Shown: piece after piece, positions 36,661 through 49,755 of the stretch | Numbering within the stretch: the first letter of the stretch is position 1 | Layout of the letters: each line of letters opens with the position of its first letter | Source: Tolypeutes matacus | Taxonomy: Eukaryota > Chordata > Mammalia > Cingulata > Chlamyphoridae | Direction: 5' to 3' | Length of the DNA: 64,000 bases | Assembly: GCA_026826555.1 (NCBI GenBank) | Contig: JAKSZT010053837.1 | Location: 5,804,520-5,868,519 of the forward strand | Program-made: the position numbers and the translations under genes | The notes under the pieces: generated by a model | What the model saw: only the letters and a program-made list of their open reading frames with translations | What the model was told of the DNA's origin: nothing | Database searches by the model: none

Positions 36661-39119
36661 AGGATTTTCTGGTGTGGGGGTAAAGAAATGAGATTTAGGA
36701 TGACTACATTTTTTTTTCCCTTAAACAATTGGGTGTAGGTGACATACTGAGATGGAGAAAGACAAGAAAGGAGTCAGTTTGCAGTTGGGAGAATTGAGTT
36801 TTGGCCAAGTTAAGTTTGAAACGACTATTGGATAACCAAGCCAAAATGCCAAATAGGAAGTAGGATATGTGAGTTTCCATGTCAGGAAAAAGGTCAATAT
36901 AAAATTGAGTGTTTGATGTTTACATGGCATTAAAAGCTATGGGACGAGCTATGAATCCTAGGATTCCATACCAGTTAAGAGTCTATCAGAGGAGAAAAGT
37001 TAGACAAGGAGACCAAGATGGGGTGAACAATGTGCTAGATGGATCGTAAGTAAGGGGGAAGAAAGACAGAGAAGTAATGAGGTGACCAGCTGGACTGAGT
37101 GTGAGACAATAAGCCAGTTAGAGAGGGCAAGAAAGGAAACTGCACAGTATAATCTGTTTACATAAGGGGAGAAGCAGTTGTCCTGTGAGATCATAGGGTT
37201 GTGACTGAATTTTAGGAGGGGTGTCTTACTGAAAACATCTGCATCTAAACATCAAAGCACCTTCTTGAATTAAATCCATTAGACAATAGAAAATTCATAC
37301 CTTCTAAACAAATAATTTGGAGTGTCATGTAGTCATAGCCTTAAAAAAAATCCACTGTCATTATAATTCTCAAATTGCTTTTCTACACCAGGAGCAGAAA
37401 TGGGAAATTGAAAAAAAATCTAGAATGGAAAATTCAACTGAGACCTCAAGCTCTGGTTTAAATGTGCATGGCAAACACACCAGGCGTGCACATTTTAAAA
37501 TAAAACAGATGAGGTATTTTAAATATTTTATTGCACAACTTAAAGATTGTAGCTGTTACTATTTAAAAAAAAAAACTTTTAGAAAGCAGTTTTTCTATTC
37601 TTTGTACCTGTAAGTCCTTGGCTCTGCCGTTCTGCTTCTCTGACCTTGATCTAATCATGAATATCTCTGCTACTTAATTATAATAAAAAAGCCTACATTG
37701 CACTCTAGATGGTAGATGCACATTTTTTCTTCTTTGGTCACCTGCCAGTTCTCAAAATTATAGTAGTGGGAAGAAATGCAAATGAAGGCCATGCTTGACA
37801 GCTAAACATAATGGAATGCATGGTCCACATTTGAAAAGTTACCTTAAAATAAAAGGTAGCATATAAAAAATCATTTCTTTAAGGTCACCTATGGCTTTGA
37901 ATTACAGCTTTGAGGAATTTCCAATTTAGTCATCAGAGAGGAAGAAGCCAAAATAAGGATTATATACTTTGCTAGAGGGAAGATAGAGTTTTACTTCATC
38001 ATAGTTCGGTGATCCTTTAACATGGAAATAGTTTTTTTTACAAAACCAAAATATTCATGTTATAAAGCACTGGGTAAAGTAAGTAAACCACTATTTTCTA
38101 TGTTAATTGTACCTGTAGCTAACAAAGTTTTTCTTGTTAATGTCAAAAGAAAGTTTACTTTCTCTTGTATTAAAATATGTAATCTATGGACTACAATATT
38201 GTGGCAGTAAACAAGGTTAATTCTATAGTTCTGTATTACTTGAAAATAATTGTATATCTTTATTCAGGTAGATCTATTTTCAAATAAGAGATTGGTATGC
38301 AAATGAAGGGATGATGAATAGTTAATTAGAAAATATGAATGTGTAAGTAATACATATATTTATATTCACAAACACCTAACATTATTTGATAATTACACAT
38401 TCCAGAAAATGTCAAAGCAGTTTTGCAATAAAAAGTTTATAATTAACATCTCCCCTCACTCATTTGCTTTTCAAGCCTAAAAGAGAATCTCTCTCGGACC
38501 TCTCTTTGTGTATTGAATCTGTTCCATAAACTATCAGGAGCGCCTGTATTGCTAAGCTGAGGTCCACAGACCATTACAGTTCTGAGAAACAGGGAAAGGG
38601 GCATCTGTGGATAATATTTTCAGGGCTTTATTGCTTCAGTATGCAGGCTCATAGAATGTGCTCTAGCCAGAGAAAAATAGAACTGGGGTTCTGGTATCAC
38701 TTTAGCATTTTCTGTGAGCTCTTGGGCAGGTCAACTGAGTTATGACTCAGTTTCTGCTTTCAGTTTTAACAATGACCAGCACTGATTGAGCACCATATTT
38801 CAACTATTTATAAGACACAGGAGTTTCTGATTGTATTCATAGACAGGTAATTTTAGCATAATATGGCAAGTGAAATAGTAAAGATGTGCTCAGGGTGTTA
38901 CAGGAACGGAAGCAAAGCAGACATCTAGTCGGTAAAAGGATACAATGGTACCTTCCTACCTACCTCCCAAGTATGTAGTGAAAATAAAGTAATGCAGGAA
39001 AATATGCTTATTAAAATAATACAGCCCATAGCATTGCTATTACTGGTAGTTGTATAAATGAGTAATAGAGACAGTGATAGTAGTGAAAGAAAGTATGTTG
39101 GAAATTAAGGTCAGAGTTA

Positions 39120-40455
39120 AGGAAGATAGATGAATTGATAGATCAATGGAACAGAATAGAAACTCTAGAAATGCAAGTGGCAATTTAGTATACAATGAAG
39201 GCAGCATCTTAAATTAGTGGGAAAAGATGGACTTTTCAATAACTGGGGTTTGTATAACTGGATAGCCATGTGGAAAAAAGATAAATTGGGTTCATTCTTA
39301 AAACCTATTTTAATATAATTTTCAAATACATCAGAGATATAAAGGTAAAAAAGGAAATCATTTAAGTACCCAAAGAAAATATGTATGAATTTCTTTATAA
39401 TCTGGGAGTGAGGAAAACTTTCCCACCATGATGCAAAATCCAGAAGCAATAGGGAATATGATTGTTAAATTTGATTTCAAACAAACAAAAAGTCCAACAA
39501 AAGACAAAACAGACTTAAAATGCCTGTGCATGGCAAATAACACCAGAAACAAAATAAAAATAAATCACCAATGGGAAATAATATTTGTAACTTCTATCAT
39601 AGACAAAGGATTAATATCCTTAATATATTAAACAATTTCTAAAATTAAGAAAAAAACCATAACCCTATAGAAAAATATGGACCAGAAAGCTGAACAGATA
39701 GTTCAGTAAAAGAAATACAAGTGGCTCTAAAGCTGTGAAAAGATGTTCAACTTTTCTCATCATAATAGAAATGTAAATTAAAATTACAATGAGATACCAT
39801 TTTGCACTCTCGAATTGGCAAAAATCCAAAAGTTTAACAACGTACTCTATTGGAAAGACTGTGGGGTAACAGGCATTCTCATGCATTTTTGGTAGAAATG
39901 CAGCATGGTACAAGCACTATGGAAGAGACTTTGGCAATATAAAGCAAAATTATATATGGATTTACTTTTTAACTCAGCAATCATATATCTAGGTTCTATA
40001 CTAAAGTTATGTTGCCAAAAAATGCAGAGAGAGGTATTTTCCAAGCTGTTGGTTAGAACCTCTTTAAAAGAGACAACCCAAATGGTCATCATATGAGACT
40101 GGCGAAATAAATACTGGTTCATCCATACAACTGAGTACTGTGCAGCTATAGAAAGGAATGAGGAATATGTGTTTATATACAATTATGAAGGGATCGTAAA
40201 GGAGAAAAGTGGGTAGGAAAATGATAAATAACATGCTACTCTTTATATGAGAAGGGGAAACATACACACATATATACATAAAACTTTAAACTTTGTCTTT
40301 ATTTTTGAAAAGGGAAGGGTAAACCATATTTAAATGGTGATCTATAGGAGAGAAAGGGAATAGGGTGGAGGACATTACTAAGGTTAAAATGGTTAGACTT
40401 TGTTTTAGATACATGAAAATATTTACATGATATAAAATAAAATTGCATTTAAAAG
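39120..40455 (+). repeat. L1 ORF2 end and 3' region, sense, degraded
   Basis: 'atagatcaatggaacagaat', 'attacaatgagataccattt' and 'ccaaatggtcatcatatgag' are L1 ORF2 phrases in order. The reading frame is broken many times, so this is an old copy. Confidence 0.8.
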
Positions 40456-40841
40456 TATGAAGTAGAAAACAAAATGAAACAAAAGCACTTGATTGTATAT
40501 CAAGTTAGTGGCATAAGCACAGAGAGGAACTATACCCAGTGAGTTTAAAATATAATAATTTGAGTGTACATCTCTAGGGGTTATAATATAAGGACAAAAA
40601 TAGCTACAAGAAAATTACTGAAACTATTTTACATAAATATATGACTGGTGGTAGCATTGGGAGACTGTTGAGCATGTCCTTTGGGATAAAGCAAATGTTT
40701 TATCATATGGATGTCATTGAGAGTTGGGATTTTTGGCAGTTATTGATGCTCAAATTCCTATTCCCTTTCCCCTCTATAGGTCACTATTTAAATATGGTTT
40801 ATCCTTCCATTTCTCTTAATAAAGGTAAATATTAAAAGCAT

Positions 40842-40872
40842 ATGTGTGTGTGTATATATGTATGTGTATATA
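40842..40872. repeat. (TG)n/(TA)n run
   Basis: Alternating TG and TA repeats, imperfect. Confidence 0.75.
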
Positions 40873-42413
40873 TCTCAAACTCAGAATTAGATCTGAGTTT
40901 AATGAGGTTAAGTAGAAATCCTGTAGCACTGAATTTAATTAGGGTATTATTGTGATTCATATTGTATGCTATCTTGGGAAAAAATCGTTTTAAATTTTTT
41001 GCACAGAAAAGACTTAGAAAGTATGACCCATTAAGTAGCAGTGAGTATCTCCATCGCCAGGATTGCAGTCTCTAAATACCACTGTTTACTAAAAGGAAAC
41101 AAAGCTCTTTGGAGAAATAGCTGATTTCAAGTTCAGGGAAAAAAATAATGAACATGGAATGTTTTGTCATGCCAGAAAGCAAGCAAGCAATCAAAGACAG
41201 CGAGAGGCCTGCCCAGAGGACTCTGGCGTCAACATGAAGACGACCTCACTGCCCAAATATGGGAAAATTTGAGTATGAATAGCTATAATGGCTTGAGACA
41301 CATCAGAGATGTTTAAGTCCATTAATTCATTATAGTCTTTTAATGTAAAGTCTAATAGTTCACCTCTGCAAGATGCTGAAGCCCAACTCATTAATTTGAA
41401 AAACCTATAAATATAGGGAAAAATCAAACATTTCTCTGCCTTTTCCTATATAAACTGTACCTCTGTGCAACTAAATAGTTGTTGAGGGGATAGTTCACAT
41501 CACAGAATTATTTCAGCTAATAAAAGAAGAAGGAATATAGAATATCACTACTTTGCAAGCCCCTATAGCATAGTGGATTTAGGGAATAATCATCAAAGGA
41601 TGCTGGCATTAAAAAGCCAGAGATAATTAGACATTATGCCTCTTGATTGAAGAACAGAACATCATCTATGAAGGAATTTTTTGGGGAAAAAAGACACACA
41701 AAAAACCCAAACACCTGAATTTGACTGAATTTGATCAACCATATAGACCTAACACAGTTTATAGGAAATGCAGGGGAGAGAGAAACCTGTTATACTACAC
41801 CATGTGCATGCAATTAGCAAAATCTATACTGTGGGAAATGCTATGTGAAAATGTCCAGATTTTGTAAAATAAATAAAATAAAAAAAAGAAAGAGAAGAAT
41901 GGAATATATTTATGCCATTTGGAATATAGGGACTATTTGGATTTGATTTCAACAAACTGAAATAAAACAAAATAAATTTAAAAACATACACATGTAATTC
42001 ATTTATTACTTTAAGTGTGATAATGATACTCGGATTCTGTTTTTTTAAAAAGTACTTAGCTTCTATACACATATACACAATATATATGTACATTTACAAA
42101 TGAAAGAGTATTTAGTTCTTATTTCACAATTATCCAGGGTAGGATTGGGGGAAAGTGAGTGATGAATTGATAATTCCTGAAGCAATGATTCTCTTTCTTT
42201 TCTCTATGTTTGAAATATTCCATTTTTAACAAGGAAAAATAAACAGGAATAGAGATTATGGATATTCTTGAAGACTGTGTTGCTGTCAAATATAATGGCA
42301 GAATCCATGAATTCTATGAGTTGAAGGGAAGCAACAGGGAATCAAAGAGGAAGGAGACTTGGCAAGAAGACAATGAAATGTAAAAGAAATACTGTTAAGT
42401 ATGATTTACTTAC

Positions 42414-42583
42414 ACTTTTCTGGCTGATAAATCAGTTTCCAGTATATCATATGAAGAGTTATCAGAGCCATAAGCACGGACATAAAAGGAATAATTAAAA
42501 CCAGGGCCTGGGCCCCTGAGTGCTGGATGTAAGATATTCCCAGAAAGACCACAGTTGCATTTAGGTTCATGAGCCAGTAAAAC
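42414..42583 (-). CDS. SLC15A5: SLC15A5 exon 3 (TM5-TM6)
   Basis: Encodes the last base of codon 195 to the first base of codon 252. The acceptor is ccccag ending at 42584 and the donor gtaagt at 42413-42408, phase 1. TM5 begins with F196-Y197-W198, then M200-N201. This corresponds to the family motif F-Y-x-x-I-N-x-G, but Asn203 sits where relatives such as SLC15A4 carry Gly. TM5 is about 196-214 and TM6 about 221-246, ending in a basic cytoplasmic stretch. A second reading frame is also open here but gives no family match. Confidence 0.93.
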
Positions 42584-42823
42584 CTGGGGTACACAGACAG
42601 ACAAAAATAAAAATTAAAGTGGACTTCAGATTATAATTTTAATTCTTTTATACAAATATAAGCTTTGAAACGGTAGCATGGTAGTAGAACAAGAGATTGA
42701 AAATATTATTAGACATCCTAATAAGCGTAAGCCATCAGCCAAATTCTTATCAGTTTTGTTATCTTTGTTTCCTCCCTTTTTAGAGTAGATGGAGAAAGAG
42801 TGAGCTCTATTTTATCTAAACCA

Positions 42824-42945
42824 GAGCTTGACAAACATTTTCTGTAAAAATCCTGATCATAAATATTTTAGGTTTTGTAGGTCATATGGAGTCTGTCGCA
42901 ATTACTCAGCTTTCTGCTGTGTTGCTAAAGAAGTGATAGACAAGA
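42824..42945. repeat. hAT-type fragment
   Basis: 'cttgacaaacattttctgta' and 'ataaatattttaggttttgt' match the end of the family seen at 31889. Only one end is present. Confidence 0.55.
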
Positions 42946-43670
42946 CCTAATCTAGTAACTCTAATGAACCCAGAAAGGGTCCCTATTTAATTTGGTTTTC
43001 AATGAATGGGAAAACAGAAAAACCTGGAAAGTAAATCCCACAGATAATAAAGTCACAAGGTTATATCTAGAGCAGGCATTAAATCAAAGAAACAAATGAT
43101 ATTTGAATAAAACTTCCAAGGATTAGTGTTAAAATAGGTCCCTACTCTACTAGTCTGGTTTGCAGTTTGGGGGGAAATAACCTTTAATTTTCAGCCTTTG
43201 ACTGTGTCTAATGTCTTTGATATTAGAATCCCATTGGGGGCAGGGGTTTTAATATTAAGTTAAAAAGTATTGAGGTAAAATAAAGTAAAACAAAACAAAT
43301 AAAGATCACCTCTTTTAAAAGTATAGTTTGATGATTTTTGGTGTCAGTTGTACAAACACCAATAGATGTAAGTTTTAGAAGACTTACCCCCAAATTTAAC
43401 AGGCTCATCCGATTAGGTCAGGCTACCAAGGACAATATCCCGTTTGATTAATTCAATATCAACTGATTTGGACATTATATCTGAAAAATCCCTTCACCTT
43501 AGCTATATAATGGAACATAATGAGGGGAGGTGATACCCCTCATCTTTGCCATAATATATTGGTTAGAAACAGGTCACAGGATTTGTCCACACTCAAAGGG
43601 AGGGGAACATACAAGTGTGGCTGATTGGGGTCACCCTATGCATCCTACGGCATGTCCACCTCATCTGTAG

Positions 43671-43811
43671 TCCTCCTCCCCTCCTCTCCTCCCTTCCCTC
43701 TTCCCCCCTCCCCCCCTTTCCCCTTCCTTCCTTCCCTCTTTTCCCCTTCTCTCCTTCCCTCTTTTCCCCTTCTCTCCTTCCCTCTTTTCTCCCTCCCTCC
43801 CTTCCTTCCTT
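43671..43811. repeat. Uninterrupted pyrimidine tract with 23-bp period
   Basis: 141 consecutive C/T bases with no purine on the plus strand. The middle carries a unit of about 23 bp (CCCTCTTTTCCCC...), repeated about two and a half times. The complementary strand is pure purine. Confidence 0.9.
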
Positions 43812-44173
43812 GGGAAGCAAAGTCAACAGCTAAGCTGGCCAGGAAGGAGATATGAAGGCTTGAGAAGAAAAGGAAAGGCAAGAGACAGTCCTCTAGAGGA
43901 GGGAGAGGGAAGGGACTGATGTTGCACTGTGTGCTTGCTGGGTGACAGTAAAGGCCCACTCGAGGTTGTAGTCACGGATTCCCTGTGAGCACAGTCCACA
44001 TGATCTTGCATTTTTCTCCAGTCATGTTTGGTTGTGTGAGCACAGTAATGGAGCAGGTGGAGAGTTAGATTTTAATCAGGATTGTTTCCCCTGTTACTCA
44101 GGAGAGGACAGTAAGTTTGTGGAGGGGGGCGGGGTGGGGTGGTTTCTTGGTGGAAAAAATTGAGGATGTGGAG

Positions 44174-44780
44174 TGTGGCAGTTTGATATTATTTATGAAT
44201 TCCAAAAAGAGATTTTGATTATATTTGGAAACTGGTCTGTACCTTGGGCATGATACTCTCTGCTTTAAATTCAAAGGCTTTAAGTTTACTTGATTAAATC
44301 AAGATTAGGGCTTTGATCCAACCATGGCATTAGGGTGGGCTGATAAAACAGACTCTCACACAGAAGTAGATACACAGGAAAATACACAGAGGAATAGTGA
44401 GACCTCCGCAGACACGGAAGAGGAATGAACTCTGATCCTGCGGCCCTGGGAAGAGAGATGAGCCATTCACCTGATAGTCTCCAGCTGACCTTGTGAAGAG
44501 ACCAGAGCAGCTGAGCCTGGAAGGAAATGAGCCCTCCAGCCTACAGCTGAGATGAGAAGGAGCTGGGCCCACCGATCCTTAAGAGGAAGGGAAGGCTGAA
44601 CCCTTGCAGCCATCTTGCTTCAATACGTGCCAACAGACATTTGGTAAGGAAGTACCTCTTATACCTTGAGTTGGACTCCTTAGAGCCTTGTAACTGTACA
44701 CTTTTACCACAAATAAATACCCTTTTTAAAAGCCAACATATTTTTGGTACTTTGCACCAGGACCCCTTTCGGCTAATGCC
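44174..44780 (+). repeat. Solo MaLR-like LTR, same family as 2887-3487
   Basis: Starts TGTGGCAGTTTGA and follows the 5' LTR of the provirus, keeping AATAAA at 44712-44717 and a 'tttttggtactttgcacc' end. Flanks tggag (44169-44173) and cggag (44781-44785) differ at one base and may be a decayed duplication. It has a large central block not seen in the other copies, with 'gaagagagatgagcc' appearing in two related forms. Confidence 0.78.
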
Positions 44781-44914
44781 CGGAGTTAGACTGTAATTTA
44801 ACTAATGACAAGCACGGCCTTGAACCAGCTCATCCTGCTTCGCTGTGCTGGTTGGGGGTGGATGCTCAGCTCCCTGCTGGACTCAGCTGACAGCAGAAGA
44901 GGAGGGGAGCAGGT

Positions 44915-45200
44915 GCTGGCCAGCCCAGTGGGGGAGGAGATCACGCAGGGCCTTGAAGTCCATGGTGAGGAGTTTGGCTCTTATTCTTGGTGTGATGAGA
45001 AGCCATTTGAAGGGGATTGAGCAGTGGGTTGACATGATCTGATTTTAAATAAATTAAAAAAAAAAAACAGATTACTATGTCAGTTGTACATGGACCTGGT
45101 AAGAGGACTGGTAGCAGCCTGGATAAGAACCGAGATTGAATACAACTGGGGTGGTAGCAAAGGCAAAGGAGAGAAGTGGATAGATGTGTGGTATAGTTTT
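44915..45200 (-). repeat. L2 LINE, antisense
   Basis: 'gggccttgaagtccatggtg', 'ggtttgacatgatctgatt'-like text and 'gaggactggtagcagcctgg' are reverse L2 phrases. Confidence 0.65.
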
Positions 45201-45249
45201 GAAAAGGAGACATATGGGCAGTTGGGTTAGTCCCCTCATGGTCCTGTAA

Positions 45250-45560
45250 CGTGCCTGCTCATTTTCTTTCCAATAACTTTTCATTTGCCTTGGCTTGCCC
45301 TATCTCACCTTCCTGTGCTCATATCAAATCCTTTTCCACCTATTCAATCTGCTCTTGAATATTCTACTTGTTCCCGTCTCTGATATTTTAAAGCAAATAC
45401 TCATTTTTCCAATTATTTCACTTTTGCCTATTTTGTCTTCTCATTGATAGATTGCAAAGCGCCCTGGTGGGAGCAATACCTTATTCATTTCTTTATCTCC
45501 ACAGACCTAGCACAGTCCTAGGTCCATAGTATATGGATAGCAAATAACTGGTGAGTCATC
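45250..45560 (+). repeat. L2 LINE 3' part, sense
   Basis: 'ttgatagattgcaaagcgcc' and 'ccacagacctagcacagtcc' match the L2 3' end. Confidence 0.6.
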
Positions 45561-46571
45561 TGGCATCTCTCATCAAAAATCAAACAAACAAACAAACAAA
45601 AAATGCTCAATAATTGATATAATAGAATGTCAAACATGGCCAGGCCCAGCGAACTGATTTACTGTGATTCATTAATGGAAATTTATTACAATGGAAGCCA
45701 AGTACCAAGTTAGAATTTTCTAGGATGAGTGGGTAGAGTCCCTAGGCTCAGCTTTGAGTCATTTTAGTGACTATAACAACTCAGAGAATGTGGAGCCAAA
45801 AGCTACATTATAGTTCTTTCAATCTTTAGGAACCCCCTTTTTAATGTGAAGCACTGTTGAGACACTCTAAGGGAATACTGTGTGACTCTTCAGTATACCA
45901 CATGGTGATGTAAATTGCTCTAAAAGAGGGTCAAGGAAAATTACAATTACTCCAAGACTTAAATCTTCTGAAAGGCAGTTAGAAACCAAAGAATTATAGT
46001 GCTGAATATCTATGTATAGGAAGAGAGTTCACATAAAGTACTAAATGTATTTTAACAAATGTCACCCAGCCTATTTGATTGTGTAATTTTCTGGAAGAAT
46101 TACCCAGTACAGGCATGTTTTATATATGTCTTTGTTGATCCATGGAAAGGACAAGCCCTAGATAATTAAGGGTGAAATTGTATATATATTAACTGTAAAA
46201 AAAATAAAGGAAATAAAAATCTGCAGTCTTCAAACTACCATTAAGATTCCTTTCATCTCATAGCTCACTAGTAAATTGAATATACAAAGCACCTCTTACA
46301 TAGAAAGTCAGAGAGCAAAGCACTAAAGCAAAACAAATACCAGTAGTTAAGGAAAATTGAAAGCAGCAGTAAAAATATGTTTCTTTAGTCTACTTTTAAA
46401 TACAGACTGGGAACTGCAAATAACTGGGAGTGTATACAAGTGATAATATTTATTTGTCTCCATGGTTCTATTGTGTTGAATACAAATAGGAAAAACAATT
46501 GGTGCTGCAAACCTCAACAATCTTTTCGAGTTTACTAATTTTTAAAATTCACCTTAATTTCTTTGGTAATA

Positions 46572-46577
<6 letters not shown>

Positions 46578-46602
<25 letters not shown>

Positions 46603-46783
46603 ATTTTTTTTAAAGATTTTATTTATTTATTCATTTATGCCCCCCTTGCTGCTCGCGCTCGCCGGGTCAGCCAACCACGCCGTGCGGGCGGGCCCGCCCC
46701 CACCAGGAGGCCCCGGGAACCGAACCCGGGTCCTCCCATATGGTAAACGGGAGCCCCACTGATTGAGCCACAGCCGCTTCCCA
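46578..46783 (-). mobile_element. DAS-type SINE, antisense
   Basis: The tRNA-Ala-like head on the minus strand runs from 46783 leftward: 'gggaagcggctgtggctcaa'-like with B-box GGTTCGGTTCC-like. Target duplication of 15 bp (TTGGTAATATTTTTA) at 46563-46577 and 46784-46798. The T-rich start is the reverse of the A tail. Confidence 0.87.
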
Positions 46784-48219
46784 TTGGTAATATTTTTAAA
46801 GTCTCTCAATTATTTTTTCATTTCTCACATTGACCAGTTTTGACATGCTTCAGATTTCTTTGAAGTGGTTTTAAAAGAAATGGTTATAATCTCATCTTCC
46901 CTAACCTGAGAAGGCATCAAAGAGGGGAGATAAATTTTCTACAAGTTCCAGGGGATTCACAGCATTAGTGGACAATTTAAAAACTACAGAGAGAATATTT
47001 TATTTCTACACTGAACAATATTGAGATAATTCACGAGGGGATTTGTGACTCTTCAATGAGATAACACTGAATTGTTTAGAAGAGTCAATGAAATTCTCGA
47101 GGGCTGATTTCATGGTGTCTGACCATTGTCAATTGTTGATTCTTTTCTTATAACCATTGGCCCATTGAACTACTTCAAAGAATATTCTGGCCGCCATGGA
47201 TTTGGAGAGAGAAGTAACAAAAAGAAATTTTACAATCCTTTTTTATCAATAAATTTTTTTCAGCCAAACTGTTCAAGAAAAGTCAGTTTAATAACGGAAA
47301 ATCATTGCTTTTGGTGAATAGATATCAAAATTAAAAGTTTCAGTTTTAATTAAGACATTTGGAGGAATGTTTTCTCTTGTTTTGCTCTTTGCTCTCTCAT
47401 TCTTTTTACATGCTTTCATTCCCTTTCTCTCCTTTTCTTTTCCTTGCCAGCACCCCAATTTTAACAATTGTTTACTTGTCATTTTCTTAGTCACTAAGTT
47501 TAAGATCTGTGAACCATCACATGCTTTAGAGTTTGCTGATGAAAATAAGTCCCCACTTATGTACCTACCAAGCTTAGACGAGACCTCGCAATGTCTAAGA
47601 AAAATGCAGGAAGTAGCAAGAACATTAAGAAATGGAAGAAATTTGTCTCTTTATTTTTTTTTTTCAATTTTCTTTGATTTCCACGGTTATAAATATGTTT
47701 AGAGAGAAATTCTGATGATATTTCCTGAGGGTTATAATTTTAGCAAAGGTAAAGAAGGTGGTGCCTTTTGTTATTAGGGTGAGAAGGTAGCATTTGTTAA
47801 ACTTAGCTAGAGCCAATGCAAAGAGAATTTTGAGAGGACTGGGGATTTTTTAAAGCTATTTGCAGGCTATTCCTCAGTATGCAACTCAGAGATATTATAA
47901 GTATTAAAGAGATTATTTGCACAACCTCTTTGAATTTGTCAGCTCTAATATACCTTTAAATTATGATTTTACTATTACAGAATATAAGTAGGTTTATATT
48001 TTGTTTCTCTCCCTTCTCAAGGACTATGTAGAATTTCTCAATCAGGTAGATTGCTAAATGTGGTAAAGCTGTTATGAATCATCAAAATGTCCAAAGCAGC
48101 CTTAGGACACAGTGCTCAGTCAGTGTTTAGTTCCATTTCTTCCCAGCCCTAACTCTGGACCACATCTGAAGTTCTGAAGTCCACTTCCCTTATGGCTCAG
48201 GAGTTGTTTTCAAAATTTG

Positions 48220-48345
48220 CATGATCCTCTGGAGCACATGAAGTACTTTGTTAAAAATGTACATTCCTTGGCTGTCCTCCCAGGAAATTCTGATCCAGAA
48301 ACACTTTTTAACAAGGCCCCAAGTGAATCTTAAAATCAGGTAACA
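48220..48345. repeat. MER5-like hAT fragment
   Basis: 'gaaattctgatccagaaaca' and 'aacaaggccccaagtgaatc' are MER5/MER20-type phrases. It lies just left of the clearer copy. Confidence 0.5.
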
Positions 48346-48356
48346 TTGCTCTAGAG

Positions 48357-48522
48357 CAGTGGCTCTCAATCCTGCCTACTAAGGTAGCTTAAAAAAAAAA
48401 TTGCTGGTGTCTGGGCCCCACTTCAAACCAATACATCAACCTCTGTGGTGGGGCTCAGGTATCTGTACTTTTTAAGGAGTGCTCTGTTGGCTTTAGTGTG
48501 CCTCTAGGATTGAGAACCTCTG
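48357..48522. repeat. MER5-like hAT element
   Basis: Starts CAGTGGCTCTCAAT and ends ATTGAGAACCTCTG, an inverted pair. Body has 'tctgggccccacttcaaac' and 'gtggggctcaggtatctgta'. No clean target duplication. Confidence 0.75.
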
Positions 48523-49584
48523 TACTCAAATAATGTTTAGAAGAATATTAAAATTGCTGTGGAGTAATAAATCTTTTCCTCTAGTGTTTCCCTAAAATGA
48601 AAGAAAATAAATATGAGTAAGTATTGCAATCAGAAATAGTTCATTATGGGACAGATATCATGTGGGAACAATTGGAGTACCAGACAGTCAAAATTTCTGG
48701 AACACATTCCGTTTCTAGACTTTTTTCAAGAAGTTTACAAATACTGTAGGCCTTTGATCATGGATAAATCACTCTGGTAATCCATTAGCAACAGATTGTG
48801 ATATGCAGATGGAATGCAAACTATCAGGTGAACTAAGTTAAAAAATGCAGAAGCAAGATTTGAGGTTAATTGTGGTAGAGCTTAAAATTATGGCCATGAA
48901 CAGACTTAATTATCCACCCTCTCTTTGCTTCCAGAAAGGAATCTGCACAGGTGTATTTACCTAGATGATCTCCAGCGTGGTGAGTCTTAATTGTACACTT
49001 CAGATTTTGAAAAGTGCTGAAAGAGCCAGGTTCCAATCTGGATAATGGCAAAAGGATGTTGGCGGTTTATTATGCCTCTTGATTTCAGAGAGTTTAGCTT
49101 TATTCTTTCAATGAGGAAGCCTCAGCAGCAGATGGTAATGTTGGCTGGGAGTGGTTTTCTCGCCTACTTTTGGCAGCTCCACTCGGAAGTGGTGCTTTCA
49201 GTGCCTGAGACTTCCAGGCTCTCCTATCTAACATGCTCACTGAAGAGCTTTAGGTGGTAGGGATGGCAATGCTATATCTTCGTTAAAGGTCTGGTAACTA
49301 TGAATATCTGATGCCTGTGCTGAAAATAGGTCTGGACGCAGTCTTCAGGTGATTAGATTCAGGTGGTATGTTCTTTAGTTTAAAGGCACTACTGAAACTC
49401 ATTATCTTAACCAAGCTTGTAGTTTTCAGTGGCATTTTTGACCTGGAGAAATAGGGTATGAGTTGATGGGCTGCCCATCTTAAAGATGGCCTCCTCTTAA
49501 ATGGGTTCCCTACTTAACAACATCTAGGCAACAGTCTTAGATGATGATTTATTCATCATCATCATCATCATAGCTATCCTGACT

Positions 49585-49755
49585 TGAATACTTATTATGG
49601 GCTAGGATACTTTATGTATAAGTTATACAACAGCTGTCCAAGGTACTGCCATTTTGTGGATGAGGGACCCAGGGCTCTGAGAGGTTAAAGACCTTGATGA
49701 AGGCCACTGAAACTCCTAAGTGTCAGAGCTAGGATTCTGCAGTGGTCTGCCCAGC
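49585..49755 (-). repeat. MIR SINE, antisense
   Basis: 'gggctaggatactttatgta', 'gatgagggacccagggctct' and 'gagaggttaaagaccttgat' follow reverse MIR order. A short ATC run sits just left at 49555. Confidence 0.7.

Larger units (their letters stand above)
33555..42413 (-). other. SLC15A5: SLC15A5 intron 3
   Basis: Non-coding. It holds an antisense L2 (about 35985-36660, perhaps to 37200) and a sense L1 3' region (39120-40455). A short TG/TA run lies at 40842-40872. I see nothing recognisable in 33560-35980, 37200-39110 or 40880-42410. Confidence 0.7.

Noticed and set aside
43671..43811. CRISPR-like repeat array
   Set aside because: The 23-bp units have no spacers between them and the DNA is mammalian. 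It is a simple repeat.
43593..43959. Gly/Arg/Glu-rich or Pro/Ser-rich open frames
   Set aside because: Produced by the pure pyrimidine/purine tract, which cannot form stop codons on one strand easily. Not a gene.
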